DNA of 36,984 bases from Treponema sp. Lineage in GTDB: Bacteria > Spirochaetota > Spirochaetia > Treponematales > Breznakiellaceae. Below the pieces are notes generated by a model. That model did not search any database, was not told the DNA's origin, and saw only the letters and a program-made list of their open reading frames with translations. This document shows positions 16,738 through 27,388 of the stretch, in pieces. Where the stretch lies: the NCBI GenBank assembly GCA_031260245.1, contig JAIRKH010000116.1, forward strand, positions 1 through 36,984, in the 5' to 3' direction. Each line of letters begins with the position of its first letter. The stretch's first letter is position 1. Made by a program: the position numbers and the translations under genes.

Positions 16738-16816
16738 GGCGTAGAGAGTGGGACGCGGTATAGAAACTTATCAAAAAACTTTCTAACAACGATCTCTACT
16801 CTCTATTCTCTACGCC
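16738..16816. repeat. Intergenic element, flhB-flhA gap
   Basis: GGCGTAGAGA (16738-16747) and TCTCTACGCC (16807-16816) are perfect 10-bp complements. The right arm contains the flhB stop codon and the left arm ends 8 nt before the flhA start. A TAACAA box precedes the pyrimidine-rich arm. Confidence 0.68.
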
Positions 16817-17964
16817 TTATTCCTCCTTCTTTCCTCATTAATCGCCCATACCTTCCTGAGAATCAGTACCACCGCGTTCCAGTAGGCTTCAGGTACCTCG
16901 TCGCCGACTTCGGTTTCCATATAGAGGGCTCGAGCAAGGGGCTTGTTTTCCACAATCGGCACTCCATTGTCAAGGGCAATGCGGCGGATTTGGAACGCCA
17001 TTTCATCCTCGCCTTTTGCGGTCACTATCGGTACCGCGCCCTCGCCCATGTGGTACTCCAAGGCGATCGCGAAGTGCGTAGGGTTCGTAATAACTACGTC
17101 CGCCTTCGCGGTGTTGATAGCCATGTTTTTAGTCAGAATCTGACGCATACGCCGACGAAGGCGCGTCCGTACCATTGGGTCCCCTTCTTCTCTTTTACGC
17201 TCTTCTTCCACTTCCTTGCGGGACATTTTTAAAGACTCTCGATACTGCCATCGCTGAAACATATAGTCCGGTATGGCAAGCGCGCCCATCAGTAGAGCCG
17301 CGATGATAAGCATCCGCGCCGCAAGCGTGGAAATAACGCTTATCCCCTGCCACAGACTCGCGGTCTGCAAATTCGTCAACACCGACCATTTCGAGCGTAT
17401 CAACAAATAAGCGGTCAAGCCTATAGTCAACATTTTAACGATAGATTTGAAAAAATTAAAGAGACCTTCCGTTGAAAGAAGCGTTTTCTGAAAATATTTT
17501 CCAAAACGCGGGACGATTTTCGAAAAATTCGGCGCGAGCGGCTTAGTCGTGAAGAGAAATCCCACCTGTACCATATTTGAAAATATCGCCGCCGCCATTG
17601 CGGTTACTACGATGGGTAAGCATAGTTTCAGAAAATAACTCAAACATACGCCCGCAATGGAGCGGTCTTTGACAGGGTCCATATACGCCACGCGGGAAAT
17701 GAAGAATTTCACCAATTCCGTGCAGGTCCGCAATAGATATGGAGCTAAAAAAAGCAGAAGAAGCGATGGAAGAAGTAGAACCATCGCGCCTATGAACTCT
17801 TGACTCTTGGCGACTCGTCCTTCTTCTTCCCGCGCCTTGCGAATCTTATACTCAGACGGCTCCTCGGTACGCCCTTCGTCCTCGGCCGCAAACCATTGCA
17901 AGTCCATTCTTATCGGCGATTGAGGAACATAACAGAAAAGTCCGTCAGAAGACTTCCTCGTCAT
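16810..17964 (-). CDS. flhB: FlhB, flagellar export switch protein
   Basis: FlhB sets the switch from rod/hook to filament export and cleaves itself at NPTH, here residues 294-297 (VVITNPTHFAIALEY). Four membrane helices lie at about 60-80, 108-130, 175-192 and 212-232. The segment DLQWFAAEDEGRTEEPSEYK at 21-40 is typical of treponemal FlhB. The start is uncertain: ATG 17964 (AAGGG 10 nt upstream, GGAGG closer) is preferred over ATG 17973 and a TTG at 18036 that has AGAGGA upstream. It is 384 residues from this start. FliR, which normally precedes flhB in spirochaetes, is absent. Confidence 0.93.
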   Translation of the reverse strand: MTRKSSDGLFCYVPQSPIRMDLQWFAAEDEGRTEEPSEYKIRKAREEEGRVAKSQEFIGAMVLLLPSLLLLFLAPYLLRTCTELVKFFISRVAYMDPVKDRSIAGVCLSYFLKLCLPIVVTAMAAAIFSNMVQVGFLFTTKPLAPNFSKIVPRFGKYFQKTLLSTEGLFNFFKSIVKMLTIGLTAYLLIRSKWSVLTNLQTASLWQGISVISTLAARMLIIAALLMGALAIPDYMFQRWQYRESLKMSRKEVEEERKREEGDPMVRTRLRRRMRQILTKNMAINTAKADVVITNPTHFAIALEYHMGEGAVPIVTAKGEDEMAFQIRRIALDNGVPIVENKPLARALYMETEVGDEVPEAYWNAVVLILRKVWAINEERRRNKA

Positions 17965-18052
17965 GTCCTCCATTCCCTTTGGCCGAGAATATAGATATAT
18001 AAGACGCCCGCAATGGCGTGGTTTTAAGCCATTCAATTATCGCGCTTCCTCT

Positions 18053-18082
18053 ATTATACTAGCAAGTTTACACGATAATCGT
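18053..18082 (-). promoter_or_regulatory. Possible flhB promoter with overlapping dyad
   Basis: A TATAAT -10 (18058-18053, minus) is preceded at 17 nt by a poor -35 (CGATTA). That -35 overlaps a small dyad, ACGAT-A-ATCGT (18072-18082), which could be an activator or repressor site. Confidence 0.45.
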
Positions 18083-18097
18083 ATTTTTTACAATACG
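18080..18097 (-). terminator. Weak hairpin after the PC4-like gene
   Basis: CGTATT (18080-18085) pairs with AATACG (18092-18097). It could partly separate the PC4-like gene from flhB, but there is no clear T-run. Confidence 0.3.
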
Positions 18098-18178
18098 GTT
18101 TTTTCAATAATGCAGAGTAAAACGGTTGATTTGAACTTTTGCGCGAGAATCCGGTGAAAAGTTTAAAAAACAGAACGG

Positions 18179-18409
18179 TCACTTTCCCTCGGACAATACA
18201 ACAGCGAGCAGTTCCGCTAGTTTCTTGGCTTCTTCTAGCGAGAGTGTAACGCCCTTTCCCATCTTTTCATGATACGGATCCCAATCGCGAATGTCAAATT
18301 TGGGGGCGCGGTTGTTCCACGATACCAAATTGACTTCTTTTTTCCATCCGCTTTTTTCTTCGGAAAGCGCTCCGTAACTCTTCACTATATCAAACGCTAT
18401 ATCTGACAT
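18179..18409 (-). CDS. PC4/YdbC-like single-stranded DNA-binding protein
   Basis: The 76-residue product closely follows the pattern of YdbC proteins: a short N-terminal strand, KKEVNLVSWNNRAPKFDIRDWDP, HEKMGKGVTL and a C-terminal helix (EEAKKLAELLAVVL). YdbC from Lactococcus has a PC4-like fold that binds single-stranded nucleic acid. A role in transcription or DNA repair is plausible; it follows rpoC but has its own promoter. AAGGAG lies 5 nt before the ATG at 18409; an earlier in-frame start lies upstream of the -10 box and is rejected. Confidence 0.85.
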   Translation of the reverse strand: MSDIAFDIVKSYGALSEEKSGWKKEVNLVSWNNRAPKFDIRDWDPYHEKMGKGVTLSLEEAKKLAELLAVVLSEGK

Positions 18410-18428
18410 TGTTTCTCCTTGTTTATGA

Positions 18429-18457
18429 ATTATAATCCGCGAACCGCGCATTGTTAT
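18429..18457 (-). promoter_or_regulatory. Promoter of the PC4-like gene
   Basis: Minus-strand ATAACA (18457-18452) and TATAAT (18434-18429) with a 17-nt spacer. The -35 matches at four of six positions. Confidence 0.55.
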
Positions 18458-18564
18458 GGCAAGCCGACGAACGACGGGGGATTCACGAGCGGGTCCGGGG
18501 CGTCTTTCCCAACGCCGAGATACGCGCTTGTGATTCTTTCAACGTTGCTGACTTTGGGAAAATA

Positions 18565-18580
18565 ACGAACGGCCGTCCGT
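18565..18580 (-). terminator. Possible rpoC terminator
   Basis: Minus-strand ACGGAC-GGCC-GTTCGT is a 6-bp stem with a GGCC loop, followed by TATTTTCCC. It lies about 25 nt after the rpoC stop. The T-run is short, so termination may be partial. Confidence 0.4.
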
Positions 18581-18605
18581 CTTATAAGGGAAATCCCATC
18601 CTTCT

Positions 18606-21600
18606 TTATTCGTCGTCATCCTCGTCGTCGGATTCGTCATCGACAATATCGTCCATTTCAAGCGGAAAGTCGTCGTCATCCTCGTCGTCGTAGGCTAAAT
18701 CTAGAAGTCCTTCCGGCTCCACGACCTGCTCAAGCCGTCTTCTTTCGAGAATCTCTTCCATTTCCGCGTCCAGGTCCTGATTCTCTTGTCCGAAAAGCTT
18801 CACGTCTCGGTAGCGTTTCATGCCCGTGCCTGCCGGAATCGGATGCCCTATGATGATGTTTTCTTTTAAGCCGCGCAAGGCGTCTGTGGAGCCAGCAATG
18901 GCCGCGTTGGTAAGAACACGAGTAGTTTCCTGGAAGCTCGCGGCCGAAAGAAACGAGTCGATGTTAAGGCTGGCGCGGGTGATGCCTTGGAATACAGGTC
19001 GCGCGACAGCCGGCTGCCCCCCCTCGCTGATGACGCGGTTGTTCTCTTCATGGAATTTGTACTTATCGACAAGCTGCCCGTAGATGAATCGCGTATCCCC
19101 GACCTCATAGATGGAGACCTTACGCATCATCTGGCGGATAATGACGCCAATATGTTTATCGTTAATAGTAACGCCCTGTAACCGGTAAACCTGCTGAATT
19201 TCGTCCATCAAATAGCGGTGTAGGTAACTTTCGCCCATAATGTACAGAACTTCGTGAGGATCCGCGGAACCGACGCAAAGCGGTTCGCCCGCCTCGACCG
19301 TGTCTCCGTCCCGCACAAGCAACCGCTTGATAACCGGAATGAGGTGTTTATATTCCTTACCAAAATCATCTTCAATGTGAATCATACGCTTCCCTTTGAC
19401 GGTGCCTTTGAAACGCACGGTACCGGACACTTGGGCAAGCACGGAAGGGCTTTTTGGCTTACGCGCCTCAAAAAGTTCGCTCACGCGGGGTAGGCCGCTT
19501 GTGATGTCGCTTGCTTTTGCCGATTCTTTTAAGGTTTTGGCGATGGTGCGTCCGGCTTCGATACGATCGCCTTCATCCACGTTGATAATAGCGCCGCCAG
19601 GCAAGAAGTAGGATATCTCTTCGCCTTCCGCGTCCGTTATGACGATACGGGGCTGTTTGTTTTCCAATTGCAAGTCTGTGACGCGCTTTTCGGAGTTGCC
19701 GTTCTCGTCAAATTCTATCTTCATGGTCGTACCGTCTATGATGTCTTCATATCGTACAACGCCGGATTTTTCGGCGATAATCGGGTCCGAGAACGGGTCA
19801 AAAACGGCGATAGGTTTCTCCGGCGGAACGACGTCGCCCTTTTTGACGCCGACGTCCGATCCGTTGCGTATTTCGAGCCTCTGCTCTTGTCCAATCAGGT
19901 AAAGAGTTTCCCCGATTCTCAGCGCGTAGGCGTTTTCGGACGCGGAAATATCCCTTTCACCCCGCCGAATCACCGGAACCCCGCGATAGACCCGCTGATT
20001 ATCCAGAACGAGAATCTCGTCGCCTTTCTCCAGTTTAAACTCGCCCATAACTCTGTTGACAATAGCTTGCCCCTTACGGGTGAAAAGCCAATGCCCGTCT
20101 TTAATCTCCACATGATTACCGGAAACGTCCTTGATATAGACCGGGTACTTGAGATAGACGCGGTTGTCTTCACCCTTTGTTGACGCCGCGCCGCCGATAT
20201 GGAATGTCCGCATCGTGAGCTGGGTGCCGGGTTGGCCGATAGACTGAGCCGCTATGGTGCCGACCGCCTCGCCGATGTTCACATGACGGTTCGTGGCGAG
20301 GTTTCTACCGTAACATTTTTGACAAACCCCATGGCGGGCTTCGCACGTTAAAACCGTCCTGATGGACACCATTTCCACGCCGGCTTCGTCAATCTTCTTC
20401 GTGAGTTCCTCGGTGATTTCCTCGTTTATGTCAACAATAACTTCACCTGTAATCGGATGTTTGACTCGCTCCGATGTGTAGCGCCCCACGATGCGGTCGT
20501 GCAAAGACTCGACGATTTCCTCGCCGTCCTTGATTGCCGCGTAGGCGATGCCGTTGATGGTGCCGCAGTCTTCCTCGTTCACCACCACGTCTTGCGCGAT
20601 GTCAACTAGACGGCGGGTCAGGTACCCGGCTTCGGAGGTTTTCAAAGCCGTATCGGTCAAGCCTTTGCGCGCGCCGTTTGTGGAGATGAAGAACTCGATA
20701 ACCGACAGCCCTTCTTTGAAGTTGGCGCGCACGGGCAATTCAATGATTTCTTGATTCGGCTTGGACAAAAGCCCACGCATACCGGCGAGCTGGCGTATTT
20801 GCGTCTTACTACCGCGCGCGCCGGAGTTCGCCATCATGTGAATCGAGTTGAAACCGTTCTTGTCAGCCTCTAGAGTCTTCATCACAATGGCCGTTAAGTC
20901 TTCGTTACACTTGTTCCAGACGTCAATCACGCGGTCGTAACGTTCCTGACCGGTGATAACGCCTTGTTCATACTGTTTTTGTATGGCTTCAACTTCCATG
21001 TTCGCCTTGTCAAGCATATCGGACTTTTCATTAGGTACGACTATGTCGTCAATACCTATGGTAGCGCCGAAAAGCGTGGCGTATTTGTAACCCGTAGCTT
21101 TGATTGCGTCAACCATAAGTACGGTTGTCCACGAGCCTTTGGTCTCGAAGATTTTTTCAATCAAAGCGCGAAGCTCTTTGTCCTTCAGCTCATAGTTGAT
21201 GAAGGGAATCTCCTCCGGCATTTCCTCGTTGAACGCGAGCCGTCCGGCGGTCGTCTCGATGTAATCACGTTCAGAAACCGCCTCGCCTTTCTTGTTCACC
21301 GCCTCTTTCCCGGACCCTTCCCAGACCGGAAATTTGGTAGGATGGGTGAAAATTAGAGCCTCCCAATCAAGCGCTTTAGCGTCGATAGCCATAAGGACTT
21401 CCTCGCAACTGGAATAATAGCGCCCCTGCCCCTTCGCCTGTTTCGTCCTGTCCTCGTATTTAGGCTTGGGACGGGTGAGGAAGTTACATCCTAAAACCAT
21501 ATCCTGTGAAGGGTAAACGATGGTCTTGCCGTTTGCCGGGTCGAGCAGGTTGCGGACCGACAGCATCAGAGTCCAACATTCCATTTGCGCGGCTTGGGTG

Positions 21601-22982
21601 AGCGGCACATGGATAGCCATCTGGTCCCCGTCAAAGTCCGCGTTGAAGGCGTGGCACACAAGCGGGTTCAGACGGATAGCCTTGCCTTCCACAAGCACCG
21701 GCTCAAACGCCTGAATGCCAAGCCTGTGCAGGGTCGGAGCGCGGTTCAGGAGAACTGGATGCTCCCTCACTACATCGTCTAAAACCGCGAAAATTTCAGG
21801 AGTTTCCTGTTCCACGAGCAATTTCGCCTTCTTTATGTTCTGGACAACGCCTTTGTTGACAAGGCGTTTCATTATGAAAGGCTTGAAAAGTTCCATAGCC
21901 ATCTTGACTGGGAGTCCGCACTGCCACATTTTCAGGTCGGGGCCAACCGTGATGACCGAGCGTCCAGAATAGTCGACGCGCTTACCGAGCAAGTTCTGAC
22001 GGAAACGCCCCTGTTTGCCCTTGAGCATATCGGAAATTGACTTGAGGGGTCGGTTACTTGCGCCTTTTACCACGCGTTTTTTCTTTGAATTATCAAAGAG
22101 CGCGTCAACGGCCTCCTGCAACATCCGTTTCTCGTTGCGGATGATGATTTCCGGCGCGCTCATGGACTGGAGTCTGCGGAGTCGATTGTTACGGTTGATG
22201 ACGCGCCGATAGAGGTCGTTTAGGTCGCTGGTGGCGAACCTGCCGCCCTCGAGTTGTACCATAGGACGGAGTTCCGGCGGTATCACAGGAATAACGTCCA
22301 GAATCATCCATTCAGGCTTGTTATTAGACGCGCGGAAATTTTCCACAATCTCGATACGTTTTAGCAGGCGTTTATCGGATTTTATGCCTTTCTCTATCAT
22401 TTTTTTACGGAGTTCCGCGGCCATCGCGTTAATGTCCAGATTTTCGAGTAAGGTTCTGACGGCGTCCGCGCCCATACCGGCGGTAAAACCGCCGCTGTAA
22501 CGCTCTTGCGCCTCCGCATGTTCTTCCTCAGAGAGAACCTGCATTTTTTTAAGCTCAGTATCCCCTGGTTCAGTCACCACGTATTTCTCGTAGTAAAGCA
22601 CGGACCGGAGGTTAGACATTGTCATGTCGAGGAGGAGTCCCATTCTACTCGGCACGGACCTATAATACCATATATGCGAAACAGGCGCGGCAAGCTCGAT
22701 ATGCCCCATACGCTCGCGCCTCACCTTGAAATGGGTTACTTCCACGCCGCAACGGTCGCAAATCACGCCCTTATAGCGGATGGACTTGAACTTCCCACAA
22801 TAACACTCCCACTCCTTCGTGGTACCAAAGATTCGTTCACAGAATAGTCCGTCTTTTTCCGGACGCAGAGTCCGGTAGTTAATAGTTTCAGGTTTCTTCA
22901 CTTCCCCGTAAGACCACGCCCGAATCTTTTCAGGCGAAGCCAACCGTATTTGTATCGAATTGAAGTCTTGTATATCTCTCAT
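18606..22982 (-). CDS. rpoC: RNA polymerase beta' subunit
   Basis: The 1458-residue beta' subunit is complete. The N-terminal zinc site uses Cys60, 62, 75 and 78 (CYCGK...CDRCG). The catalytic Mg-binding loop NADFDGDQM is near residue 447, and the second zinc cluster includes [13 protein letters not shown] near 877. The last roughly 30 residues are strongly acidic ([20 protein letters not shown]...), an unusual tail. A strong GAGGAG precedes the ATG. It follows rpoB after a 171-nt gap that holds an inverted-repeat element. Confidence 0.98.
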   Translation of the reverse strand: MRDIQDFNSIQIRLASPEKIRAWSYGEVKKPETINYRTLRPEKDGLFCERIFGTTKEWECYCGKFKSIRYKGVICDRCGVEVTHFKVRRERMGHIELAAPVSHIWYYRSVPSRMGLLLDMTMSNLRSVLYYEKYVVTEPGDTELKKMQVLSEEEHAEAQERYSGGFTAGMGADAVRTLLENLDINAMAAELRKKMIEKGIKSDKRLLKRIEIVENFRASNNKPEWMILDVIPVIPPELRPMVQLEGGRFATSDLNDLYRRVINRNNRLRRLQSMSAPEIIIRNEKRMLQEAVDALFDNSKKKRVVKGASNRPLKSISDMLKGKQGRFRQNLLGKRVDYSGRSVITVGPDLKMWQCGLPVKMAMELFKPFIMKRLVNKGVVQNIKKAKLLVEQETPEIFAVLDDVVREHPVLLNRAPTLHRLGIQAFEPVLVEGKAIRLNPLVCHAFNADFDGDQMAIHVPLTQAAQMECWTLMLSVRNLLDPANGKTIVYPSQDMVLGCNFLTRPKPKYEDRTKQAKGQGRYYSSCEEVLMAIDAKALDWEALIFTHPTKFPVWEGSGKEAVNKKGEAVSERDYIETTAGRLAFNEEMPEEIPFINYELKDKELRALIEKIFETKGSWTTVLMVDAIKATGYKYATLFGATIGIDDIVVPNEKSDMLDKANMEVEAIQKQYEQGVITGQERYDRVIDVWNKCNEDLTAIVMKTLEADKNGFNSIHMMANSGARGSKTQIRQLAGMRGLLSKPNQEIIELPVRANFKEGLSVIEFFISTNGARKGLTDTALKTSEAGYLTRRLVDIAQDVVVNEEDCGTINGIAYAAIKDGEEIVESLHDRIVGRYTSERVKHPITGEVIVDINEEITEELTKKIDEAGVEMVSIRTVLTCEARHGVCQKCYGRNLATNRHVNIGEAVGTIAAQSIGQPGTQLTMRTFHIGGAASTKGEDNRVYLKYPVYIKDVSGNHVEIKDGHWLFTRKGQAIVNRVMGEFKLEKGDEILVLDNQRVYRGVPVIRRGERDISASENAYALRIGETLYLIGQEQRLEIRNGSDVGVKKGDVVPPEKPIAVFDPFSDPIIAEKSGVVRYEDIIDGTTMKIEFDENGNSEKRVTDLQLENKQPRIVITDAEGEEISYFLPGGAIINVDEGDRIEAGRTIAKTLKESAKASDITSGLPRVSELFEARKPKSPSVLAQVSGTVRFKGTVKGKRMIHIEDDFGKEYKHLIPVIKRLLVRDGDTVEAGEPLCVGSADPHEVLYIMGESYLHRYLMDEIQQVYRLQGVTINDKHIGVIIRQMMRKVSIYEVGDTRFIYGQLVDKYKFHEENNRVISEGGQPAVARPVFQGITRASLNIDSFLSAASFQETTRVLTNAAIAGSTDALRGLKENIIIGHPIPAGTGMKRYRDVKLFGQENQDLDAEMEEILERRRLEQVVEPEGLLDLAYDDEDDDDFPLEMDDIVDDESDDEDDDE

Positions 22983-23043
22983 TTTTTCTCCTCGTTGTTC
23001 GCTTTATAACGATGAACCGCTTGTTTTGAGTAGTCTCTTGGGG

Positions 23044-23144
23044 GGTTGGGAGTTGGGAATAGTAAAGTAGTTTCTTTAGGAAGCAAAGCTTGTTTCTTCT
23101 AAACGATATTTAATGACAACGCTTCCCATCCCTAACTCTCAACC
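23044..23144. repeat. Intergenic element, rpoB-rpoC gap
   Basis: GGTTGGGAGTTGGG (23044-23057) pairs with the complement at 23131-23144 over 14 consecutive positions, two of them G-T. The centre has AAGCTTGTTTCTTC and a TGACAACG box before the pyrimidine-rich arm. It is the longest stem of the family in the window. Confidence 0.7.
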
Positions 23145-23153
23145 TTCTAAAGA

Positions 23154-26100
23154 TTAAAAATTGCTTCCCATTTTTTCAATCATCTCCTCGTCGCGTTCTG
23201 TGAGGGCGATTTGTTTGTCATGGTCGTCGAATATAGTCAAGTCCATGGCAAGCCCGCGAAGCTCCTGCACCAGCACATTGAATGATTCCGGGACGCCCGC
23301 GGTCGTTGACGGCTCGCCTTTTACAATCGCCTCGTAAACCTTGGAGCGCCCGGTCATGTCGTCCGACTTGATAGTGAGCAGTTCCTGCAATGTATTTGCC
23401 GCGCCGTAAGCTTCGAGAGCCCACACTTCCATCTCGCCAAGCCTCTGCCCTCCGAATTGCGCCTTTCCGCCCAGCGGCTGTTGGGTCACCAGAGAGTAAG
23501 GACCGGTGGAGCGAGCGTGCATCTTATCGTCCACGAGGTGGTGCAATTTCAAAAAGTAGATGACCCCGCAGAAAATCGGATTAACAAAATACTCGCCGGT
23601 GCGCCCGTCGCGTAGGTAGGTCTTGGTACGGAGACGCTCGTCCGCGTTGCATATACCCGCTTCTTTCAATTTCTCGGCTATCTGATCGGCTGTGGGGGAC
23701 TGGAATACCGGCGCGGCGTACCATTCGTTCAGTTTGACGCCCGCCCATCCCAGCTCCGTCTCCAAAAGCTGACCAATGTTCATGCGGGAGGGAACGCCGA
23801 GCGGCGTAAGACACAGGTCCAGCGGTGTGCCGTCTTCCATATAGGGCATATCTTCTTCCGGCAGAACGCGGGCGACCACGCCCTTGTTGCCGTGCCGCCC
23901 CGCCATCTTATCGCCTTCGCGGAGCTTGCGTTTCGTGGCAATCAACACCTTGACGATTTTATTGACGCCCGGATTTAGGTCGTCGCCGTTAGCTCTGCTC
24001 AACCGCTGAATGTCAATCACTGTACCGTCGATACCATGAGGCACGCGCAAGGATGAGTCTCGCACATCCTTTGCTTTCTCGCCGAAAATGGAATTCAACA
24101 GTTTGAATTCCGGCGTAGTTTCGGTTTCGCTCTTGGGCGTAACTTTGCCAACCAGAATATCGCCGGCCCTCACTTTCGCGCCCACGATGATGACGCCTTC
24201 GGCGTCAAGGCTGTCAAGGCTTTTTTCGCTCATGTTTGGTATATCGCGGGTGATTCTTTCGGAACCGAGTTTCGTCTCGCGCACCTCTATCGCAAATTCC
24301 TTTATATGCACGGACGTGAACATATCTTCTTTCACAACTCTCTGTGAAATGAGGATGGAGTCTTCGTAATTGTACCCGTTCCAGGGCATAAAACCCACAA
24401 GCAAGTTACGCCCCAGGGCAAGCTCTCCGTTCTGGGTTGCAGGACCGTCCGCAATCACCTGACCGGCGCTCACGCGAGCGCCCAGTTTTACAATGGGACG
24501 ATGGTTGTAGCACGTGTCCTGGTTGGTCCGTTGGTATTTCAGCAATTTGTAGACGTCAAACCCGCGCTCGTCTGTTTCAGGCGCTTTAGTTTGCCGGTCG
24601 TCCGGCTGGACGACGATTTGTCCGCACGTTACATGAGTGACCACGCCGCTCCTCCGCGCCTTGATAAGCACGCCAGAGTCGTAGGCGCATTTGCCTTCCA
24701 TACCGGTACCCACGCGAGGCGCTTCTGGAAACACAAGCGGCACGGCCTGTCTCTGCATATTAGAACCCATGAGCGCGCGGTTAGCGTCGTCATGTTCCAA
24801 AAACGGGATGAGGGACGTGGATACCGAAATGATTTGCCGTGGAGAAACGTCCATGTATTCAATTTCATTAGGACTTTTGCTCGTGTAATCGCCTTTAGAT
24901 CTGCACGAAACTTGATGGTCCGCGAAAGAGCCGTCTAGATTGAGCTTCGCCGAAGCCTGCGCGATGAAATAGCGGTCTTCCTCCATTGCGGAAAGATAGT
25001 CGATATCCTTGGTGGCGACGCCGCCCGCCACTCTGCGGTAGGGCGATTCCAAAAAACCATAGTCATTGACGCGGGTATAGTTCGCCAAAGACACAATTAG
25101 CCCGATGTTCGGTCCTTCGGGAGTCTCAATCGGACACATTCTGCCGTAATGCGTGTAATGCACGTCCCGCACATCAAAGCCGGCGCGGTCGCGGCTCAAG
25201 CCGCCCGGGCCAAGCGCGTTCAATCTGCGTTTGTGGGTAAGTTCCGCGAGCGGGTTCACCTGATCCATGAATTGCGACAATTGACTGGAACCGAAAAATT
25301 CCTTAATTGCCGCGACAATCGGCTTGATGGAGATGAGGTCTTGCGGCTTGATAGTTTCTATTTCTTTAAGATTCATGCGCTCTTTGGCTATTCTCTCCAC
25401 ACGCGTAAAGGCGGTCTTCATTTCTACGGTTATAAGTTCGCCCACGGAGCGCACGCGCCGATTGCCCATATGGTCGATGTCGTCTGTGTTTTCCTCGCCA
25501 ATGTAGACATTGATGAGGAACTTCATCGTAGCGATGATATCCTCGATGGTCAACGTGAAGGTATCCATCGGCGTTTCGAGGTTAAATTTCTTGTTAAGTT
25601 TGTAGCGTCCTACCTTGCCGAGGTCGTAGCGTCGCACTGTGAAAAAGATAGTCATGAGATCTTTTTCCGCGGCTTCCACAGTGATTGAGTCGCCGGGCAT
25701 CAGTACACTGTAAACCGCGCTGATAGCCGTTTCCTTTGTCGGTTCGTCTTTTGTCGGGTCGTCTTCTGGATGTTTGATTTCCTCCCTCTCAAAACAGTTC
25801 AGAATCATGGGAGAATTGAGGGATCCCTTCGCTTCAAAATCTATTACTTCCACCGTTTGAATATTGTACGCCAAAAGCTTGTCTACATCGTGGGGATGCA
25901 TCTTTTCACCGGCCTTGTAGAGCTTTCTTCTGCCGTCGACCGCGGTTTCGTCGTCTTCGTCCGCGCTAACCCAGACAGGCGCGGCAAGCGACTTACCAGA
26001 GATTCCCACTCTGGTTTCCTCGTCGTCCTTTATTTCAAAGGCCGCGGTCTTATAGAAACTCTTGATAATCTCTTCGCGAGAATCGTAGCCCAGAGCGCGA

Positions 26101-26720
26101 AGGAATATGGTCCCGAGTATACGTTTCTTGCGGTCTATTTTGGCGTAAATCATCTCCTTCTTCTGGTCAACTTCGAATTCGAGCCACGAACCGCGATAGG
26201 GTATGATACGCGAGGAGAACACGCCTTTTTCGTGATTGAAGATGACGCCGGGCGAGCGGTGGATTTGACTCACAACGACGCGTTCCGCGCCGTTGATGAT
26301 AAAAGTTCCCTGCTCCGTCATAATGGGAATATCGCCCATATAGATGTCTTTTTGTCGGATTTCACCTGTCTGCTGAAAGATGAGGTTTATGCGCGCCTTG
26401 AGAGGAATGGCGTAAGTGAGTCCCTTTTGGCGACATTCCTGCTCGTTAAATTTGACTCCTTCTTCGTCAAGACCGTAGTATTCATACTCAAGAACCGTCT
26501 CTTCGTTCTGACTCACAATGGGAAAGATTGCGCGGAAGGCTTCTTCAAGCCCCTGATTCTCTAGTTTTTCGCCTCGTTTCAGCCGTTCCCTTTGCAGGAA
26601 TCGTTCATAGGAACAAAGCTGAATGTCAATCAAGTCCGGCATCTCCATCACGTCTTTCGGGTCAATTCCATTTTGAATATCTTTTCCAATAAGAACTCTT
26701 TCTCTATCTCTTCTATCCAC
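23154..26720 (-). CDS. rpoB: RNA polymerase beta subunit
   Basis: Complete 1188-residue beta subunit with all conserved blocks. The rifampicin region reads [29 protein letters not shown] without a break. Asn501 (codon 25218-25220) stands where E. coli has Ser531, as in other spirochaetes, which are naturally rifampicin resistant. The start codon is GTG, with AGGGAGGG 3 nt upstream. It lies between rplL and rpoC in the universal order. Confidence 0.98.
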   Translation of the reverse strand: MDRRDRERVLIGKDIQNGIDPKDVMEMPDLIDIQLCSYERFLQRERLKRGEKLENQGLEEAFRAIFPIVSQNEETVLEYEYYGLDEEGVKFNEQECRQKGLTYAIPLKARINLIFQQTGEIRQKDIYMGDIPIMTEQGTFIINGAERVVVSQIHRSPGVIFNHEKGVFSSRIIPYRGSWLEFEVDQKKEMIYAKIDRKKRILGTIFLRALGYDSREEIIKSFYKTAAFEIKDDEETRVGISGKSLAAPVWVSADEDDETAVDGRRKLYKAGEKMHPHDVDKLLAYNIQTVEVIDFEAKGSLNSPMILNCFEREEIKHPEDDPTKDEPTKETAISAVYSVLMPGDSITVEAAEKDLMTIFFTVRRYDLGKVGRYKLNKKFNLETPMDTFTLTIEDIIATMKFLINVYIGEENTDDIDHMGNRRVRSVGELITVEMKTAFTRVERIAKERMNLKEIETIKPQDLISIKPIVAAIKEFFGSSQLSQFMDQVNPLAELTHKRRLNALGPGGLSRDRAGFDVRDVHYTHYGRMCPIETPEGPNIGLIVSLANYTRVNDYGFLESPYRRVAGGVATKDIDYLSAMEEDRYFIAQASAKLNLDGSFADHQVSCRSKGDYTSKSPNEIEYMDVSPRQIISVSTSLIPFLEHDDANRALMGSNMQRQAVPLVFPEAPRVGTGMEGKCAYDSGVLIKARRSGVVTHVTCGQIVVQPDDRQTKAPETDERGFDVYKLLKYQRTNQDTCYNHRPIVKLGARVSAGQVIADGPATQNGELALGRNLLVGFMPWNGYNYEDSILISQRVVKEDMFTSVHIKEFAIEVRETKLGSERITRDIPNMSEKSLDSLDAEGVIIVGAKVRAGDILVGKVTPKSETETTPEFKLLNSIFGEKAKDVRDSSLRVPHGIDGTVIDIQRLSRANGDDLNPGVNKIVKVLIATKRKLREGDKMAGRHGNKGVVARVLPEEDMPYMEDGTPLDLCLTPLGVPSRMNIGQLLETELGWAGVKLNEWYAAPVFQSPTADQIAEKLKEAGICNADERLRTKTYLRDGRTGEYFVNPIFCGVIYFLKLHHLVDDKMHARSTGPYSLVTQQPLGGKAQFGGQRLGEMEVWALEAYGAANTLQELLTIKSDDMTGRSKVYEAIVKGEPSTTAGVPESFNVLVQELRGLAMDLTIFDDHDKQIALTERDEEMIEKMGSNF

Positions 26721-26758
26721 GGTCCCTCCCTACTTTGTAATTTTTAAAAGAAAGTATC

Positions 26759-26848
26759 GGGGTTTTAGAGAATTAGGAGTATGTTCTTGTTACGAATAGT
26801 TTTGAGAAACAAGCTCTATTACTAACACAACCCACTCCCTAAAACCCC
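26759..26848. repeat. Intergenic element, rplL-rpoB gap
   Basis: GGGGTTTTAG (26759-26768) pairs with CTAAAACCCC (26839-26848), and GGAGT (26776-26780) with ACTCC (26834-26838). Inside are TTGTTAC on the left and TAACACAA on the right. It begins about 10 nt beyond the rplL stop. Confidence 0.68.
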
Positions 26849-26857
26849 AACTTCCAA

Positions 26858-27241
26858 CTACTGAATTTCTACCGTTCCACCGGCTTCAGTAACAGATTTC
26901 TTGATTTTTTCGGCGTCTTCTTTAGATATGCCTTCCTTAAGCGGTTTCGGCACGCCTTCCACCAAGTCTTTGGCTTCCTTCAGCCCCAAACCTGTAACGG
27001 AACGGACTTCCTTGATGACGGCTATCTTCTTGTCCGTCTCAAACGCCTTGAGAATGACGTTGAATTCCGTCTGTTCCTCAACAGGCTCCGCGGCCGCCGC
27101 GGGACCTGCCGCCACCGCTACCGACGCCGGGGCCGCCGCGGAAACGCCGAACTTCTCCTCCATTTTCTTAACCAATTCCGAAACCTCTAGAACGGTCATG
27201 GAAGAAATCGTTTCCAAAATTTCGTCAATACTAACTGCCAT
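26858..27241 (-). CDS. rplL: Ribosomal protein L7/L12
   Basis: The 127-residue stalk protein has an N-terminal dimerisation domain, an Ala/Pro-rich hinge (about 34-56) and the C-terminal factor-binding domain ([38 protein letters not shown]). It contacts translation GTPases. AAGGAG precedes the ATG. The leader from rplJ is 147 nt and holds three hairpins, including one followed by a T-rich stretch. Confidence 0.97.
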   Translation of the reverse strand: MAVSIDEILETISSMTVLEVSELVKKMEEKFGVSAAAPASVAVAAGPAAAAEPVEEQTEFNVILKAFETDKKIAVIKEVRSVTGLGLKEAKDLVEGVPKPLKEGISKEDAEKIKKSVTEAGGTVEIQ

Positions 27242-27267
27242 TATCTTCTCCTTAAAAATAAAATTTT

Positions 27268-27279
27268 CCCCATACGGGG
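27268..27279 (-). promoter_or_regulatory. Attenuator-like hairpin before rplL
   Basis: On the minus strand CCCC-GTAT-GGGG is followed by AAAATTTTATTTTT and then the rplL ribosome site. The short GC stem plus T-rich run could give partial termination, or it may only hold the leader open. Confidence 0.4.
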
Positions 27280-27285
27280 GCTTTC

Positions 27286-27323
27286 CCCTTGACAGAGGAC
27301 AGTTACGTGAAGCCTGACAAGGG
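27286..27323. repeat. Second hairpin in the rplJ-rplL leader
   Basis: CCCTTG (27286-27291) pairs with CAAGGG (27318-27323) around a 26-nt loop. Confidence 0.4.
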
Positions 27324-27329
27324 ATTGTT

Positions 27330-27382
27330 GGGAGTAGGAAATAGATTTTTGTTACTGAACACAGTAACCTACTCCTATTCCC
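27330..27382. repeat. Intergenic element, rplJ-rplL gap
   Basis: The left arm GGGAGTAGGAAATAG (27330-27344) pairs with CTACTCCTATTCCC (27369-27382) with one G-T and a bulge. Inside, GTTACTG (27351-27357) and CAGTAAC (27362-27368) form a perfect 7-bp hairpin. This is the clearest member of the family. Confidence 0.72.
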
Positions 27383-27388
27383 TATTTT

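Noticed and set aside
25149-25688. Long plus-strand reading frames inside rpoB, rpoC and FapA genes
   Set aside because: They are antisense shadows of well-conserved minus-strand genes and lack ribosome sites and family likeness.
26759-26848. Treating each operon hairpin as an ordinary intrinsic terminator
   Set aside because: They lie inside essential operons, have long centres, and most lack a T-run after the stem.
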